DNA of 26,177 nt. Source: VRUB01 sp046758085 (GTDB lineage Bacteria; Pseudomonadota; Gammaproteobacteria; Acidiferrobacterales; SPGG2). The position numbers and the translations under genes were made by a program. Below are positions 1-7,621 of the stretch, in pieces (the stretch's first letter is position 1; each line of letters begins with the position of its first letter). The stretch is from contig JBHHZP010000039.1 in NCBI GenBank assembly GCA_046758085.1, forward strand, positions 1-26,177, given 5' to 3'. Below the pieces are notes generated by a model. That model did no database searches, was not told the DNA's origin, and was given only the letters and a program-made list of their open reading frames with translations.

Positions 1-205
1 ATTTTTCCAGGTGGGAGTTCACTATCACTACTTGCCCAAAACTAACATGTCATCCAACCAGGCACTGTCGCTGGGCTGCTGTCAAAAGCGAAGTGGGAAA
101 AATTCTTGGCGCTAAGAGAAAATTCAGTGTTTTCACACAGCCTCGACCGAAGGCCGTCATTCGACTGGTGAGCGGGCGTCGCGCACAGGCAATATCGATG
201 TTACC
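1..205. other. Left-edge non-coding stretch
   Basis: This stretch lies downstream of the chalcone-isomerase-like gene, which reads leftwards and stops at 206. I see no convincing coding frame, RNA gene or strong terminator hairpin here. The plus-strand open frame beginning near 93 runs antisense into the neighbouring gene and has no recognisable protein features. Confidence 0.5.
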
Positions 206-772
206 TCACCCGCCCAACATCGCCTTCTTTAGGCCGGAGTCCGCCGGCTTGGGGCCGAGCCATACGTTCAATAAGGCGCGGTTGAAATCCGCGCCGGGGA
301 TGGTGCCCTTTTCCTGCCCCTTGATTGTCACACGCGTGCCTTGTCCCGGGAGATAGTCGAGCAGGATCACGTCGCCCTTCTTCACGTCCGTGAACAGCTT
401 GTTGAAGTCATCGAGCCGGGCCTTTAGCTTGCCCATCTCGGATTTCGAATTGTTTTCGAAACCCTCGGTCCAGCCGTCTGCCAGCTTGTAGCCTTCGACC
501 TTCTTGTAAAGGAAATGCATCAGCACGCGCTTCGGACCTGTTTCGTTCAACACGGCATCCACGCTGGTCACTTTCTTCGGAAGATAAAGCGCACCCACGT
601 ACACCTTGACGAAGAATTTCTTGCGGATACCCACGCCATTCAGCACGAGCTGTGGCCCCCCGGCGCTCAGCTGTGCCGTCTCGTCAACTTTAACGCCGGC
701 CACCTTGGCCGCGTGCGCGGGAAGAGAAAGAGCACACCCAAGTAGAGTGATCCAAAATATTGGAAGTCGCAT
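206..772 (-). CDS. Chalcone isomerase-like secreted protein
   Basis: A 188-residue protein of the bacterial chalcone-isomerase-like family, generally periplasmic proteins with a CHI fold and no proven isomerase activity. The start at 772 is chosen because an AGGAGG lies 6 nt upstream and translation then begins directly with a signal peptide: a short basic start, the hydrophobic stretch LPIFWITLLG and a cleavage site after PAHA. The mature part holds the family's typical pattern: GVGIRKKFFVKVYVGALYL near residues 45-65, then LMHFLYKKVEGYKLADGW, and a C-terminal glycine-rich segment ending in NVWLG. Longer upstream starts would put about 20 non-hydrophobic residues in front of the signal peptide. 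It is a stand-alone gene with no operon partner visible. Family assignment is fairly secure; the ligand or activity is unknown. Confidence 0.82.
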   Translation of the reverse strand: MRLPIFWITLLGCALSLPAHAAKVAGVKVDETAQLSAGGPQLVLNGVGIRKKFFVKVYVGALYLPKKVTSVDAVLNETGPKRVLMHFLYKKVEGYKLADGWTEGFENNSKSEMGKLKARLDDFNKLFTDVKKGDVILLDYLPGQGTRVTIKGQEKGTIPGADFNRALLNVWLGPKPADSGLKKAMLGG

Positions 773-903
773 CACCACCCTCCTTTTTCCTAGCAACCTT
801 TCGATTCCGAATTCCCACCGAGCCATAAGCATGAGACGCCTGCGAACCGACTTAGCTCAGGGCACCGTATACTCATAGGGGCTGCATCACATCAGGGAAA
901 GCC

Positions 904-1056
904 ATGTTACGCCAGATTGCGATCATAGGAAAAGGTGACCCTGGCAGTGGTATTCGCATTATGGGCTCGGCCCTGGAAAAGTCCCAATCGCGTGACGGCA
1001 TAAAGGTACTGATAGCATTTAGCGCGAATTTCTTTGCGAACTCCGCACCACCGCGT
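904..1056 (+). pseudogene. Possible NifH/ParA-type P-loop remnant
   Basis: An open frame starts at the ATG at 904, 6 nt after AGGGA. Its first residues, MLRQIAIIGKG, closely resemble the N-terminus of NifH-superfamily P-loop NTPases, which begin RQIAI-GKGGIGKST. After GKG the Walker A is broken: the sequence is D-P-G-S-G, lacking the essential GKS/T. About 22 residues later KVLIAF sits close to where the KVMIVG strand of the family would be. The similarity fades before the frame enters the 3' end of the NUDIX gene on the other strand at 1059; the frame itself stays open to 1248. This may be a degenerate remnant or a chance match; it is unlikely to be a working ATPase. Confidence 0.22.
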
Positions 1057-1058
1057 TC

Positions 1059-1502
1059 TCAGCATTGGTTACGGGAACTTGATGAGGTGACGAGCTCATG
1101 TACCCAGTCGAGAATAGGCTGCACGCGTGCCGCGAGCAGCTTGCGCGCCTGGCGGTACCCGAGCCAGCGGTACTCGTCATGCTCCGGGCGGCCGAGCTCG
1201 GCACTCACCGGCAGCGACACGCTGCCTTCGCGGCTCTTGGCGAGGTAATAGCGTGCGACCTTGCCGCGGCCATAGGGCGGCGTTTCTCGAAACTCGTGGC
1301 CCCAACGGAAATCGAGGTCCGTGAGTGTCGTTTCCTCCGCCACCTCGCGTATCGCGGTGTCGAGCGGGTCTTCACCCGGTTCCACGACACCCTTGGGAAA
1401 GTCCCAGTAGCCATAGGCCCGCAAGAGCAGATAGACGGTCTTCCCGGCTTCGTCACGCGTAATTATGACGCCGGCCGATAAGGTCTTGGGTGGGGGATGC
1501 AT
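1059..1502 (-). CDS. NUDIX hydrolase
   Basis: A 147-residue NUDIX-family pyrophosphohydrolase. The Nudix box is visible at about residues 38-60 as G-V-V-E-P-G-E, seven residues, then REVAEETTL. The usual glycine near the box end is a threonine here. The surrounding pattern (SAGVIITR, LLLRAYGYWDFPKG, RGKVARYYLA, GRPEHDEYRWLGY) resembles the diadenosine-tetraphosphate-hydrolase-like branch, so the substrate may be a dinucleoside polyphosphate or another nucleoside diphosphate derivative; this is inference. The ATG at 1502 is chosen because the conserved fold begins right after it, although no strong ribosome binding site is seen. It lies 29 nt downstream of the second permease gene on the same strand and is probably co-transcribed as the last gene of the exporter operon. 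Confidence 0.85.
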   Translation of the reverse strand: MHPPPKTLSAGVIITRDEAGKTVYLLLRAYGYWDFPKGVVEPGEDPLDTAIREVAEETTLTDLDFRWGHEFRETPPYGRGKVARYYLAKSREGSVSLPVSAELGRPEHDEYRWLGYRQARKLLAARVQPILDWVHELVTSSSSRNQC

Positions 1503-1531
1503 ATCAGCGTTACTGCCCAAGGTCGACTTGG

Positions 1532-2728
1532 CTACTCCCTGCGTAAGGCCTCCACGGGGTCGAGCCACGCCGCCCGGCGCGCGGGAAAGACACCTGCCGC
1601 CAGACCGATCAGCACGGCAAGACAGGCTGCCAGCGTCACGTAGACCCACGGCGTGTGCACCGGCAGGTCCGGGACCGCGAGCTGCAAAATCTCGGCACCA
1701 CCTATTCCGAGGATGAGCCCAACGAGGCCACCGAGTGTTGCCAGGACTATGGCTTCGCCGAGGAACAGCACGAGAATCTGACGGCGACCTGCTCCGAGGG
1801 CGCGCAGTAAACCGATCTCCGATACACGTTCGTTTACGGCGATAATCATGATGGTCAGAATGCCGACGCCGCCCACGAGCAGCGAGATCCCGCCCAGGGC
1901 GGCGACAGCAAATGTAAGAATGTTTAATATGGAGCCCAGGACCTCGAGCATCTGCTGTTGCGTGGTGATGGTGAAATCCTCGCGTCCATGGCGCCCCGTG
2001 AGTACGCGCCGAATACCACTAACGACTTCCGCTGTCGGCGCGCCGGGCGCATAGAGCACGTCGATCTCGAACAAGCTGTCGCGATTGAACAGCTCCAGCG
2101 CCCTCGCCGTAGGGATATAGACCGTATCGTCGACATCCCAGCCGAGTATATTCCCCTTGGGCTCCATCACGCCGATGACCCTGTAACTGTGGCCGCCAAC
2201 GCGGATGCGCTCGCCCAGCGGATTGGCAGTGCCGAAGAGCTCCTCCCTGAGCTTGGTGCCGAGGACCGCGAACGCGCGCGCCGCGCGCGGATCGTCCGGG
2301 GGCAGGAAACGCCCGGCGGCAACATTGAAACGAAAAACCTTCGGAAAGTCCGGGCCGATTCCGTTGATGGTAGTGCGCCTGCGTTTGCGTCGCGCCTCCA
2401 CTTCGGCATTTCCCTGGATCACGGGGACGATGGCTATGACGTAGTGGACGCGCCGCAGCGCTTCGGCGTCTTCGATGGTTAACGGCCGCACCGTGGGCAA
2501 CATGCCCGGCACACCGTGCGTGGTCGTGCGGCCTGGATTCACGCCGATCAAGTTCGTTCCAAACTGGGTAAACTCTGCAAGCACATACTTGTGCACGCCT
2601 TCCCCGATCGAGGTCAACAGCACCACGGCGGCGATCCCGATCGCGATACCCAGCATGGTCAAGGTAGACCGTAGACGGTGTGCGAGCACCGCGCCGACGG
2701 TTAACCGGATGAAGTCACCGCCTAGCAA
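1532..2728 (-). CDS. ABC transporter permease, MacB/FtsX type (second permease)
   Basis: A 398-residue inner-membrane permease with the MacB layout. A first membrane helix at about residues 17-40 (TLTMLGIAIGIAAVVLL) is followed by a large periplasmic MacB_PCD-type domain (about 45-265), then three helices of the FtsX domain (about 270-390). The loop VNERVSEIGLLRALGAGRRQI is the cytoplasmic coupling region that contacts the ATPase. It ends in PARRAAWLDPVEALRRE, the usual family C-terminus. The start is a TTG at 2728. The ribosome binding site AGGAGG lies inside the last codons of the preceding permease gene, which ends 7 nt earlier in TAA followed by two more in-line TAA triplets, so translation is probably coupled. 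It is related to but clearly different from the first permease, suggesting a heterodimer. Confidence 0.9.
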   Translation of the reverse strand: MLGGDFIRLTVGAVLAHRLRSTLTMLGIAIGIAAVVLLTSIGEGVHKYVLAEFTQFGTNLIGVNPGRTTTHGVPGMLPTVRPLTIEDAEALRRVHYVIAIVPVIQGNAEVEARRKRRRTTINGIGPDFPKVFRFNVAAGRFLPPDDPRAARAFAVLGTKLREELFGTANPLGERIRVGGHSYRVIGVMEPKGNILGWDVDDTVYIPTARALELFNRDSLFEIDVLYAPGAPTAEVVSGIRRVLTGRHGREDFTITTQQQMLEVLGSILNILTFAVAALGGISLLVGGVGILTIMIIAVNERVSEIGLLRALGAGRRQILVLFLGEAIVLATLGGLVGLILGIGGAEILQLAVPDLPVHTPWVYVTLAACLAVLIGLAAGVFPARRAAWLDPVEALRRE

Positions 2729-2735
2729 GTTATTA

Positions 2736-3941
2736 TTACCTCCTGGACAGGGCCTGTACCGGATCGAGCCGCGCCGCGCGCCGCGCGGGCAGCACGCTGA
2801 AAGCCAAACCCGTGACTAAGGCCACCGTAAGCGCTGCGACCACGGCCCACCATGGGGATCCGACTGGGAAGTCCGGATACGCACGACCGATGATCCAGCT
2901 GCCAGCTTCGCCGGCCATGAAGCCAAGCAACGCGCCGGCCAATGACAGCACGCCAGCTTCCGTCACAAAGAGCGCTGTTATCGTGTGGGCAGAGGCGCCG
3001 AGCGCCTTGAGCAGGCCGATCTCTGCCGTGCGCTGCGACACCGCCACCAGCATGACATTCATAATCAGGATGCCCGCGACCGCGAGACTGATGGCCGCTA
3101 TGCCCGCCACGGTCAACGTCAGCGCACGCAAGATTCGGTCGAAGGTTGCAAGCACAGCGTCTTGGGTAATCACCGTGATGTCATCTTCCCCATCGTGGCG
3201 CGTTCGGATCGTGTCGATGATGTTCTGGCGTGCCTGCGGAATGGCTTCTCGCACCCGCGCCTCGACAAGAATGCGGAACAGCGATGCAGTATTGAACAAC
3301 GCCAGCGCGGAGGCCACCGGTATCACTACCACTTCCTCCATATCGATGCCGATACTTCTGCCCTCGGATGCGAGTACGCCAATGATACGGAAGCGGCGGT
3401 CGCCAATGCGCACCCACTCGCCCAGCGCCTTTTTTGGACCAAAGAGCTCCTGGCGCACTTTTCCACCGAGCACGCACACCGGTGATGCACGTCGCGGATC
3501 CCCTGGCGGTAGAAACCGACCCTGTCCCATTTCCAGGTGGCGAATGGTCAGAAACTCACTCGTCGAGCCGACGACAATGGAGTCACGATCGCGCCGTCCG
3601 AACGACACGGCCGCGGTGCCGACAGCAATCGGCGCGATCCGGCGTACGCTGCGGATGCGCGTAAGCGCGAGCGCATCGTCGATAGTCAGATCCCGCGGTG
3701 TCTGGCCCAGCAAAGGCGGTGCCGCGCCTGTGGTTTCCGAGCGCCCGGGTAATACGATAAGGAGATGCGTGCCGAGCGAGGCGAATTCCCCAATCACGAA
3801 ACGTCTCGCCCCTTCACCGAGCGAGGTCAAGATCACGACAGCCGCGACGCCGATCGCCATGGCCACCAGCATGAGCGCGGTGCGCAACGAGTATCCCTGC
3901 AGTGCCTTCGCCGCGAATCGCAGCACGTCAGCCGCCCTCAT
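2736..3941 (-). CDS. ABC transporter permease, MacB/FtsX type (first permease)
   Basis: A 401-residue permease with the same plan as the downstream one: a first transmembrane helix (about 20-40, ALMLVAMAIGVAAVVIL), a periplasmic domain, and three C-terminal helices with the coupling loop VSQRTAEIGLLKALGAS. It ends PARRAARLDPVQALSRR. The ATG at 3941 is preferred over a start at 4016 because AGGAGG sits 4 nt upstream and the protein then begins close to the first membrane helix. The gene overlaps the end of the ATPase gene by 14 nt, which points to translational coupling. It probably pairs with the second permease and the ATPase in a MacB-like complex; the substrate cannot be read from the sequence. 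Confidence 0.9.
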   Translation of the reverse strand: MRAADVLRFAAKALQGYSLRTALMLVAMAIGVAAVVILTSLGEGARRFVIGEFASLGTHLLIVLPGRSETTGAAPPLLGQTPRDLTIDDALALTRIRSVRRIAPIAVGTAAVSFGRRDRDSIVVGSTSEFLTIRHLEMGQGRFLPPGDPRRASPVCVLGGKVRQELFGPKKALGEWVRIGDRRFRIIGVLASEGRSIGIDMEEVVVIPVASALALFNTASLFRILVEARVREAIPQARQNIIDTIRTRHDGEDDITVITQDAVLATFDRILRALTLTVAGIAAISLAVAGILIMNVMLVAVSQRTAEIGLLKALGASAHTITALFVTEAGVLSLAGALLGFMAGEAGSWIIGRAYPDFPVGSPWWAVVAALTVALVTGLAFSVLPARRAARLDPVQALSRR

Positions 3942-4623
3942 GTACCCTCCTCGTCGCAATGTCCTTGTCGATGCGGCCGTCGACGATGTGAATCTGACGT
4001 GCCGCGCGGCCGGCAATATCGGGGTCGTGGGTGACGATGATGAGCGTGATGTTGTTGCGATTCAGTTTTTCCAACACCTCGAGCACCTCGCGCCCGGAAG
4101 CGCGATCGAGATTACCCGTAGGCTCATCAGCGAGGATTACGGTAGGTTCCAATATCGTCGCACGCGCGATCGCCACACGTTGACGCTGACCGCCTGAGAG
4201 TTGATCGGGTTTGTGGTCTTTGCGCTCAGCCAGGCCGACCGCCTCCAGAATGCGGTCGACGCGTGCCCGGCGCTCGCCCGCAGGGAAGCCCGCGAGTACC
4301 AGCGGCAACTCCGTGTTCTCGGCCGCCGTCAGGCGCGGGACCAGGTGAAAGAACTGGAACACGAAACCAATCTTGTCGCGCCGGATGCGGGACTGAACGG
4401 CATCGGGCAATGTGGTCACGTTTTCGCCAGCGAGTATGTAACTACCCGCACTCGGGCGATCCAGCAGGCCGATGATGTTGAGCAGGGTGGACTTGCCTGA
4501 ACCGGAAGGCCCCATAATCGCGACATACTCGCCGCGATCGATATCGAGGCTGACGTGGTCCAACGCATGGACTTGCTGATCACCAACCTCAAAATCGCGA
4601 CAGATCTGCTTGAGCTGAATCAC
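3928..4623 (-). CDS. ABC transporter ATP-binding protein (MacB/LolD type)
   Basis: A 231-residue ATPase with all motifs intact: Walker A GPSGSGKST at 38-46, Q-loop Q90, signature LSGGQ at 142-146, Walker B ILADEP with D166 and E167, D-loop, and switch histidine H199. The spacing and the phrase DEPTGNLD are typical of the LolD/MacB/FtsE group that drives FtsX-type permeases. Unlike E. coli MacB the ATPase is a separate polypeptide. The start is a GTG at 4623 whose last two bases and the following A form the TGA stop of the adaptor gene (GTGA overlap), so the two are translationally coupled. It energises the two downstream permeases. Confidence 0.95.
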   Translation of the reverse strand: MIQLKQICRDFEVGDQQVHALDHVSLDIDRGEYVAIMGPSGSGKSTLLNIIGLLDRPSAGSYILAGENVTTLPDAVQSRIRRDKIGFVFQFFHLVPRLTAAENTELPLVLAGFPAGERRARVDRILEAVGLAERKDHKPDQLSGGQRQRVAIARATILEPTVILADEPTGNLDRASGREVLEVLEKLNRNNITLIIVTHDPDIAGRAARQIHIVDGRIDKDIATRRVHEGG

Positions 4624-5816
4624 CGGCCGCCGGCATTCTCATCGGGCACCACGTGCGCGCCCGCTTCCACGCCCTCACGCTCGACGGACACAACGATGAG
4701 CTCACCCTCCTCGAGCCCGGAGACTATCTCCGTGAACTTCCAGTTGGCCAGACCCGGCTTGAAGGAGCGCTCTTCAAGCTGCCCGCTATCGGGGCGGTAC
4801 ACCAGTACGCGATATCCTTCCAGCACGGCTTCTGTGGGCACTCGCAATACGTCCTTGTGGGTGTCGAGGATGACCTCGATGTCGGCGCTGTATCCGGGGA
4901 GCAGGTCTTTTGTTTCGTTTCCGTCAGTGAACTCTGCCTCCACCTCCACGGTTCGCGCCTGCTTTTCCCGATCCAGAACGTAAGGGGCAACACGCCGCAC
5001 GCGCCCTCGGAAAGGGTGCGCCGCGAACGCGTCGAGTGTAATGCGCGTCTTTTGTCCGGGTCGAATCGCCGGTGCGTCCACTTCATCTATGGGCGCGGTT
5101 ACGTACAGGCACTGCTGGCCGATCAGGTCAATGGTCGGTGGTGTCGGGATACCGGGCGGTGAGGGAGTCACGTACTCGCCAAGCTTCGCGTTCACCTCCG
5201 CCACCACTCCACCAAACGGTGCCGTCAGTACGGTGCGCTCCAACGCGGCACGCGCAACCGCGACACGCGCCACATTGACCTTCGCCGTCGCCCGCGCCGC
5301 ACGACAGGCGGCCTCACCCGCCGCCGCATCCGCCACCGCGCGATCCACACGGTCCTCCGAAACCAGCTTGGATTTCTGGAGTTTGAGCAGTCGCGTGGCC
5401 TCGCGCTGGCGGGCGTTGGCCAAGGCACAAGCCTGGTCCGCCCTCGCGCGCGCAGCAGTGGCTTCGCTGTGTGCAAGCTTCAGCTTTGCCTCGAGATCGA
5501 CATTCCACAGGCCCAGTAGCACCTGCCCGGCGCGGACGCGATCGCCTTCGCGCACAGGAATTTTCGCTACCTGGCCGCCTATGGGCGGCGAGATGCGCGC
5601 ACGCTGACACGCTTCGACAGTACCGGCTCGGGTGTTGGCGACGCTCGCTTCGACATGACCGCGATCCACTTTCTGCAGCACTACGGGCACGGGTTCGGGG
5701 CGCGAAAAATACCACACGGCGCCTGCCACGGCCGCAATTACCAAAAGCATGAGCACGAGGCCCACGCCCTTGCGGTGTCCCGCAGATGGTGAAGGTGTAC
5801 GCGGATTGGAATTCAT
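4620..5816 (-). CDS. Periplasmic adaptor subunit (MacA/HlyD family)
   Basis: A 398-residue membrane-fusion protein. One N-terminal helix (about 17-36) anchors it in the inner membrane. A lipoyl-like half (GGQVAKIPVREGDRVRAGQ, about 80-98) precedes an alpha-helical hairpin (about 108-195), then the second lipoyl half (APFGGVVAEVNAKLGEYV), a beta-barrel and a membrane-proximal domain. In the hairpin R142, L146 and S153 match the R-x3-L-x6-S pattern used by MacA and AcrA to dock onto TolC. That argues for a TolC-linked tripartite pump, though no tolC gene is in the window. Four periplasmic cysteines are present, including C70 and C130. It is the first gene of the adaptor-ATPase-permease-permease-NUDIX operon. 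The ATG at 5816 has only a weak ribosome binding site. Confidence 0.92.
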   Translation of the reverse strand: MNSNPRTPSPSAGHRKGVGLVLMLLVIAAVAGAVWYFSRPEPVPVVLQKVDRGHVEASVANTRAGTVEACQRARISPPIGGQVAKIPVREGDRVRAGQVLLGLWNVDLEAKLKLAHSEATAARARADQACALANARQREATRLLKLQKSKLVSEDRVDRAVADAAAGEAACRAARATAKVNVARVAVARAALERTVLTAPFGGVVAEVNAKLGEYVTPSPPGIPTPPTIDLIGQQCLYVTAPIDEVDAPAIRPGQKTRITLDAFAAHPFRGRVRRVAPYVLDREKQARTVEVEAEFTDGNETKDLLPGYSADIEVILDTHKDVLRVPTEAVLEGYRVLVYRPDSGQLEERSFKPGLANWKFTEIVSGLEEGELIVVSVEREGVEAGAHVVPDENAGGR

Positions 5817-5943
5817 CGTACTAGCGTTTCAGTTCACCCAATGTCATCCACGCAGCAGGAACGTGGAACACATAACGCGCCGGGTCGACATCGTACCAGA
5901 AAGACGGAGTGAAACTAGCACAAGCCCGAGCGCCTGGATCGTC

Positions 5944-6948
5944 TCACCCGCGCGGGTGGTACAACATCAACTCCTCCGGGCGTGGATTGAGGTAGATCTG
6001 GTCGACTAGGTCGGGATGGGGGAAATGGCGCAGGTGATGCCTTAGTAGCGTAATCGGCACAAATCGCGGGGACCGCCCGAGCGCATAGGCGTTGATCGCG
6101 TCGCGCAGCTCCACCCTGTCACCAAGTTGCAGTTGGGTTACCAGGTGGCGTGTGACATGCTTCAGAACCCGCACGTGACGCCGGCGAGTGGCACGTTGTT
6201 GCAACATGCGCATAAAGTCGCGTTGATATACACGGATCAGCGCGGGCAAAGCCCGCCCCGGGGAGTTGACGGCCAGCTCCAGGTGTGGATGTTGGGTGCT
6301 GCCGTGTGCCATGAAAGTGAGCTTGTGCATGGCGTGAAACCTGGCCAGTCTGGGACGCGTTATTCCTGACGCAACCAGATCTTGCCAGCGCCTGCAAGCG
6401 AATACGCGCTCGATGAAACAGTCCCGAAGACCCGGACGCGCCAGCCGGACCTCGTCTTCGACCGGCAGCAGCGGTCGCAGTGTCATGAACTTGCGTGCGA
6501 ACACCCCGACCCCCGTGCTTGCTGGCCTTATGCCGGGCACATGAACCTTCACGCCCCGGATACCGCAACTGGGTGACTTGCTTTTGAAAACATAACCGCT
6601 GATCTCGTGAAGTTCGCGCGCCATGTACGCGGCGTAGCGTGTGAGCGCTGCGGTAACATCGAGTTCGTTGTTCTCGACCCCCCGCGCGTGCGGGTGCATG
6701 AGATCGCCAAGCAATCGAATCGGCGGACGCGGCACGCCCAGGCCGATCGCAACCTCCGGACACACAGGCACAAGCTCGCACACGTGCGCAAGCACATCGA
6801 CGAGGAACTCATCGCGCTTGTGTCCCCCGTCGTAGCGAACGTGATTACCGAGCAGGCAACTGCTTACCGCAATGCGGACGGGCCTTGCCGGGCGGCGGTC
6901 GGCCGCGTCATCGTACATGGAAGGAGCGATCGAGGATTGATCAGGCAT
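5944..6948 (-). CDS. rudS: TudS-DUF1722 fusion, probable tRNA 4-thiouridine desulfidase
   Basis: A 334-residue two-domain protein. Residues about 25-165 are a DUF523/TudS domain. Family members are [4Fe-4S] desulfidases that remove sulfur from thiouracil. Its cysteine landmarks are seen in AVSSCLLG (C31), CELVPVCPE (C57, C63) and SPSCG (C128). Residues about 205-320 form a DUF1722 domain (HKLTFMAH, then VNAYALGR-like INAYALGR and the C-terminal LVDQIYLNPRPEELML). This fusion corresponds to the RudS proteins reported to reverse 4-thiouridine modification in tRNA. The frame is open up to 7248, but homology begins only at about residue 25, so the ATG at 6948 is used; 6918 is an alternative. No strong ribosome binding site supports either. 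The gene stands alone, 127 nt upstream of the exporter operon. Confidence 0.85.
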   Translation of the reverse strand: MPDQSSIAPSMYDDAADRRPARPVRIAVSSCLLGNHVRYDGGHKRDEFLVDVLAHVCELVPVCPEVAIGLGVPRPPIRLLGDLMHPHARGVENNELDVTAALTRYAAYMARELHEISGYVFKSKSPSCGIRGVKVHVPGIRPASTGVGVFARKFMTLRPLLPVEDEVRLARPGLRDCFIERVFACRRWQDLVASGITRPRLARFHAMHKLTFMAHGSTQHPHLELAVNSPGRALPALIRVYQRDFMRMLQQRATRRRHVRVLKHVTRHLVTQLQLGDRVELRDAINAYALGRSPRFVPITLLRHHLRHFPHPDLVDQIYLNPRPEELMLYHPRG

Positions 6949-7621
6949 ACGCTCGTATGGGTGCCGCGACAAACGACGAGTGCGTATAGGCAGTTTATCG
7001 GTGTTGTCAAGGTTTAAGAAGGCATGGGGTCGGTGCCCCTGCCCATCGCTCACGCCATGACTGCGAAATTTGTTCGTTTCATCAAAGGGTTCCGGAGACG
7101 CCACCGTTTTCTGATGCAGGCATCTGATTTTGTTGGAACTTTCTAGCGATGCGTCGCCAAGGGTGCATAACACGCGTTCGGCCGACGGCTCAGGCCACTG
7201 TTTTATTTGACACTTTTTAAATCTCATTGACAGCGCGGGTGCGCTCATTAATCTAGCGTGAATATCTGTCCTGCGTGACTGCAGTCGCTGGGATCGACGG
7301 CAATAAAAGCGAATAGGATGGCTTTGTCTACAAGGCCAACAACGGTGGATCCCTCGGGCAGATTAGATCTCGCGATTTATTGCGTTACATACGATGAGGG
7401 AAACACGGGTGGTCGTTGGTTGGGCCCCCCGCGGCGGGAAGGTTCGTTTTGAGATTCCCCACGGGGGTGTTTATGCCATTCGGGCGGGGAGGCAGGATAG
7501 GTGCGTCTCGAGCACCACGTGCGCGCAGTCGCTTTGACGCAGTGCTGGTGTTCCGGTTGCCGGGTCATGACCCTGACGGCCGGATCGATAATTCTCGATA
7601 ATAATTGAAGGCGTAGATTTG
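6949..7621. other. Divergent intergenic region between rudS and GGDEF/EAL gene
   Basis: A 673-bp region between two divergently read genes, so promoters for both are expected here. A TTGACA at 7227-7232 followed 16 nt later by TAATCT is a weak candidate plus-strand promoter, but it lies nearly 370 nt before the gene. A perfect 12-bp palindrome GGGTCATGACCC occupies 7562-7573, about 50 nt before the GGDEF/EAL start, and could be an operator. An open frame continues upstream of the chosen rudS start to 7248, but it shows no domain features. I recognise no riboswitch. Confidence 0.4.

Noticed and set aside
93..356. A plus-strand frame at the left edge
   Set aside because: It runs antisense into the chalcone-isomerase-like gene and has no protein features.
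2812..4197. A 461-codon plus-strand open frame
   Set aside because: It is antisense to the first permease and the ATPase, both of which show complete family motifs. Its translation is rich in S, R, P and T with no domain, as expected for a GC-rich shadow frame.
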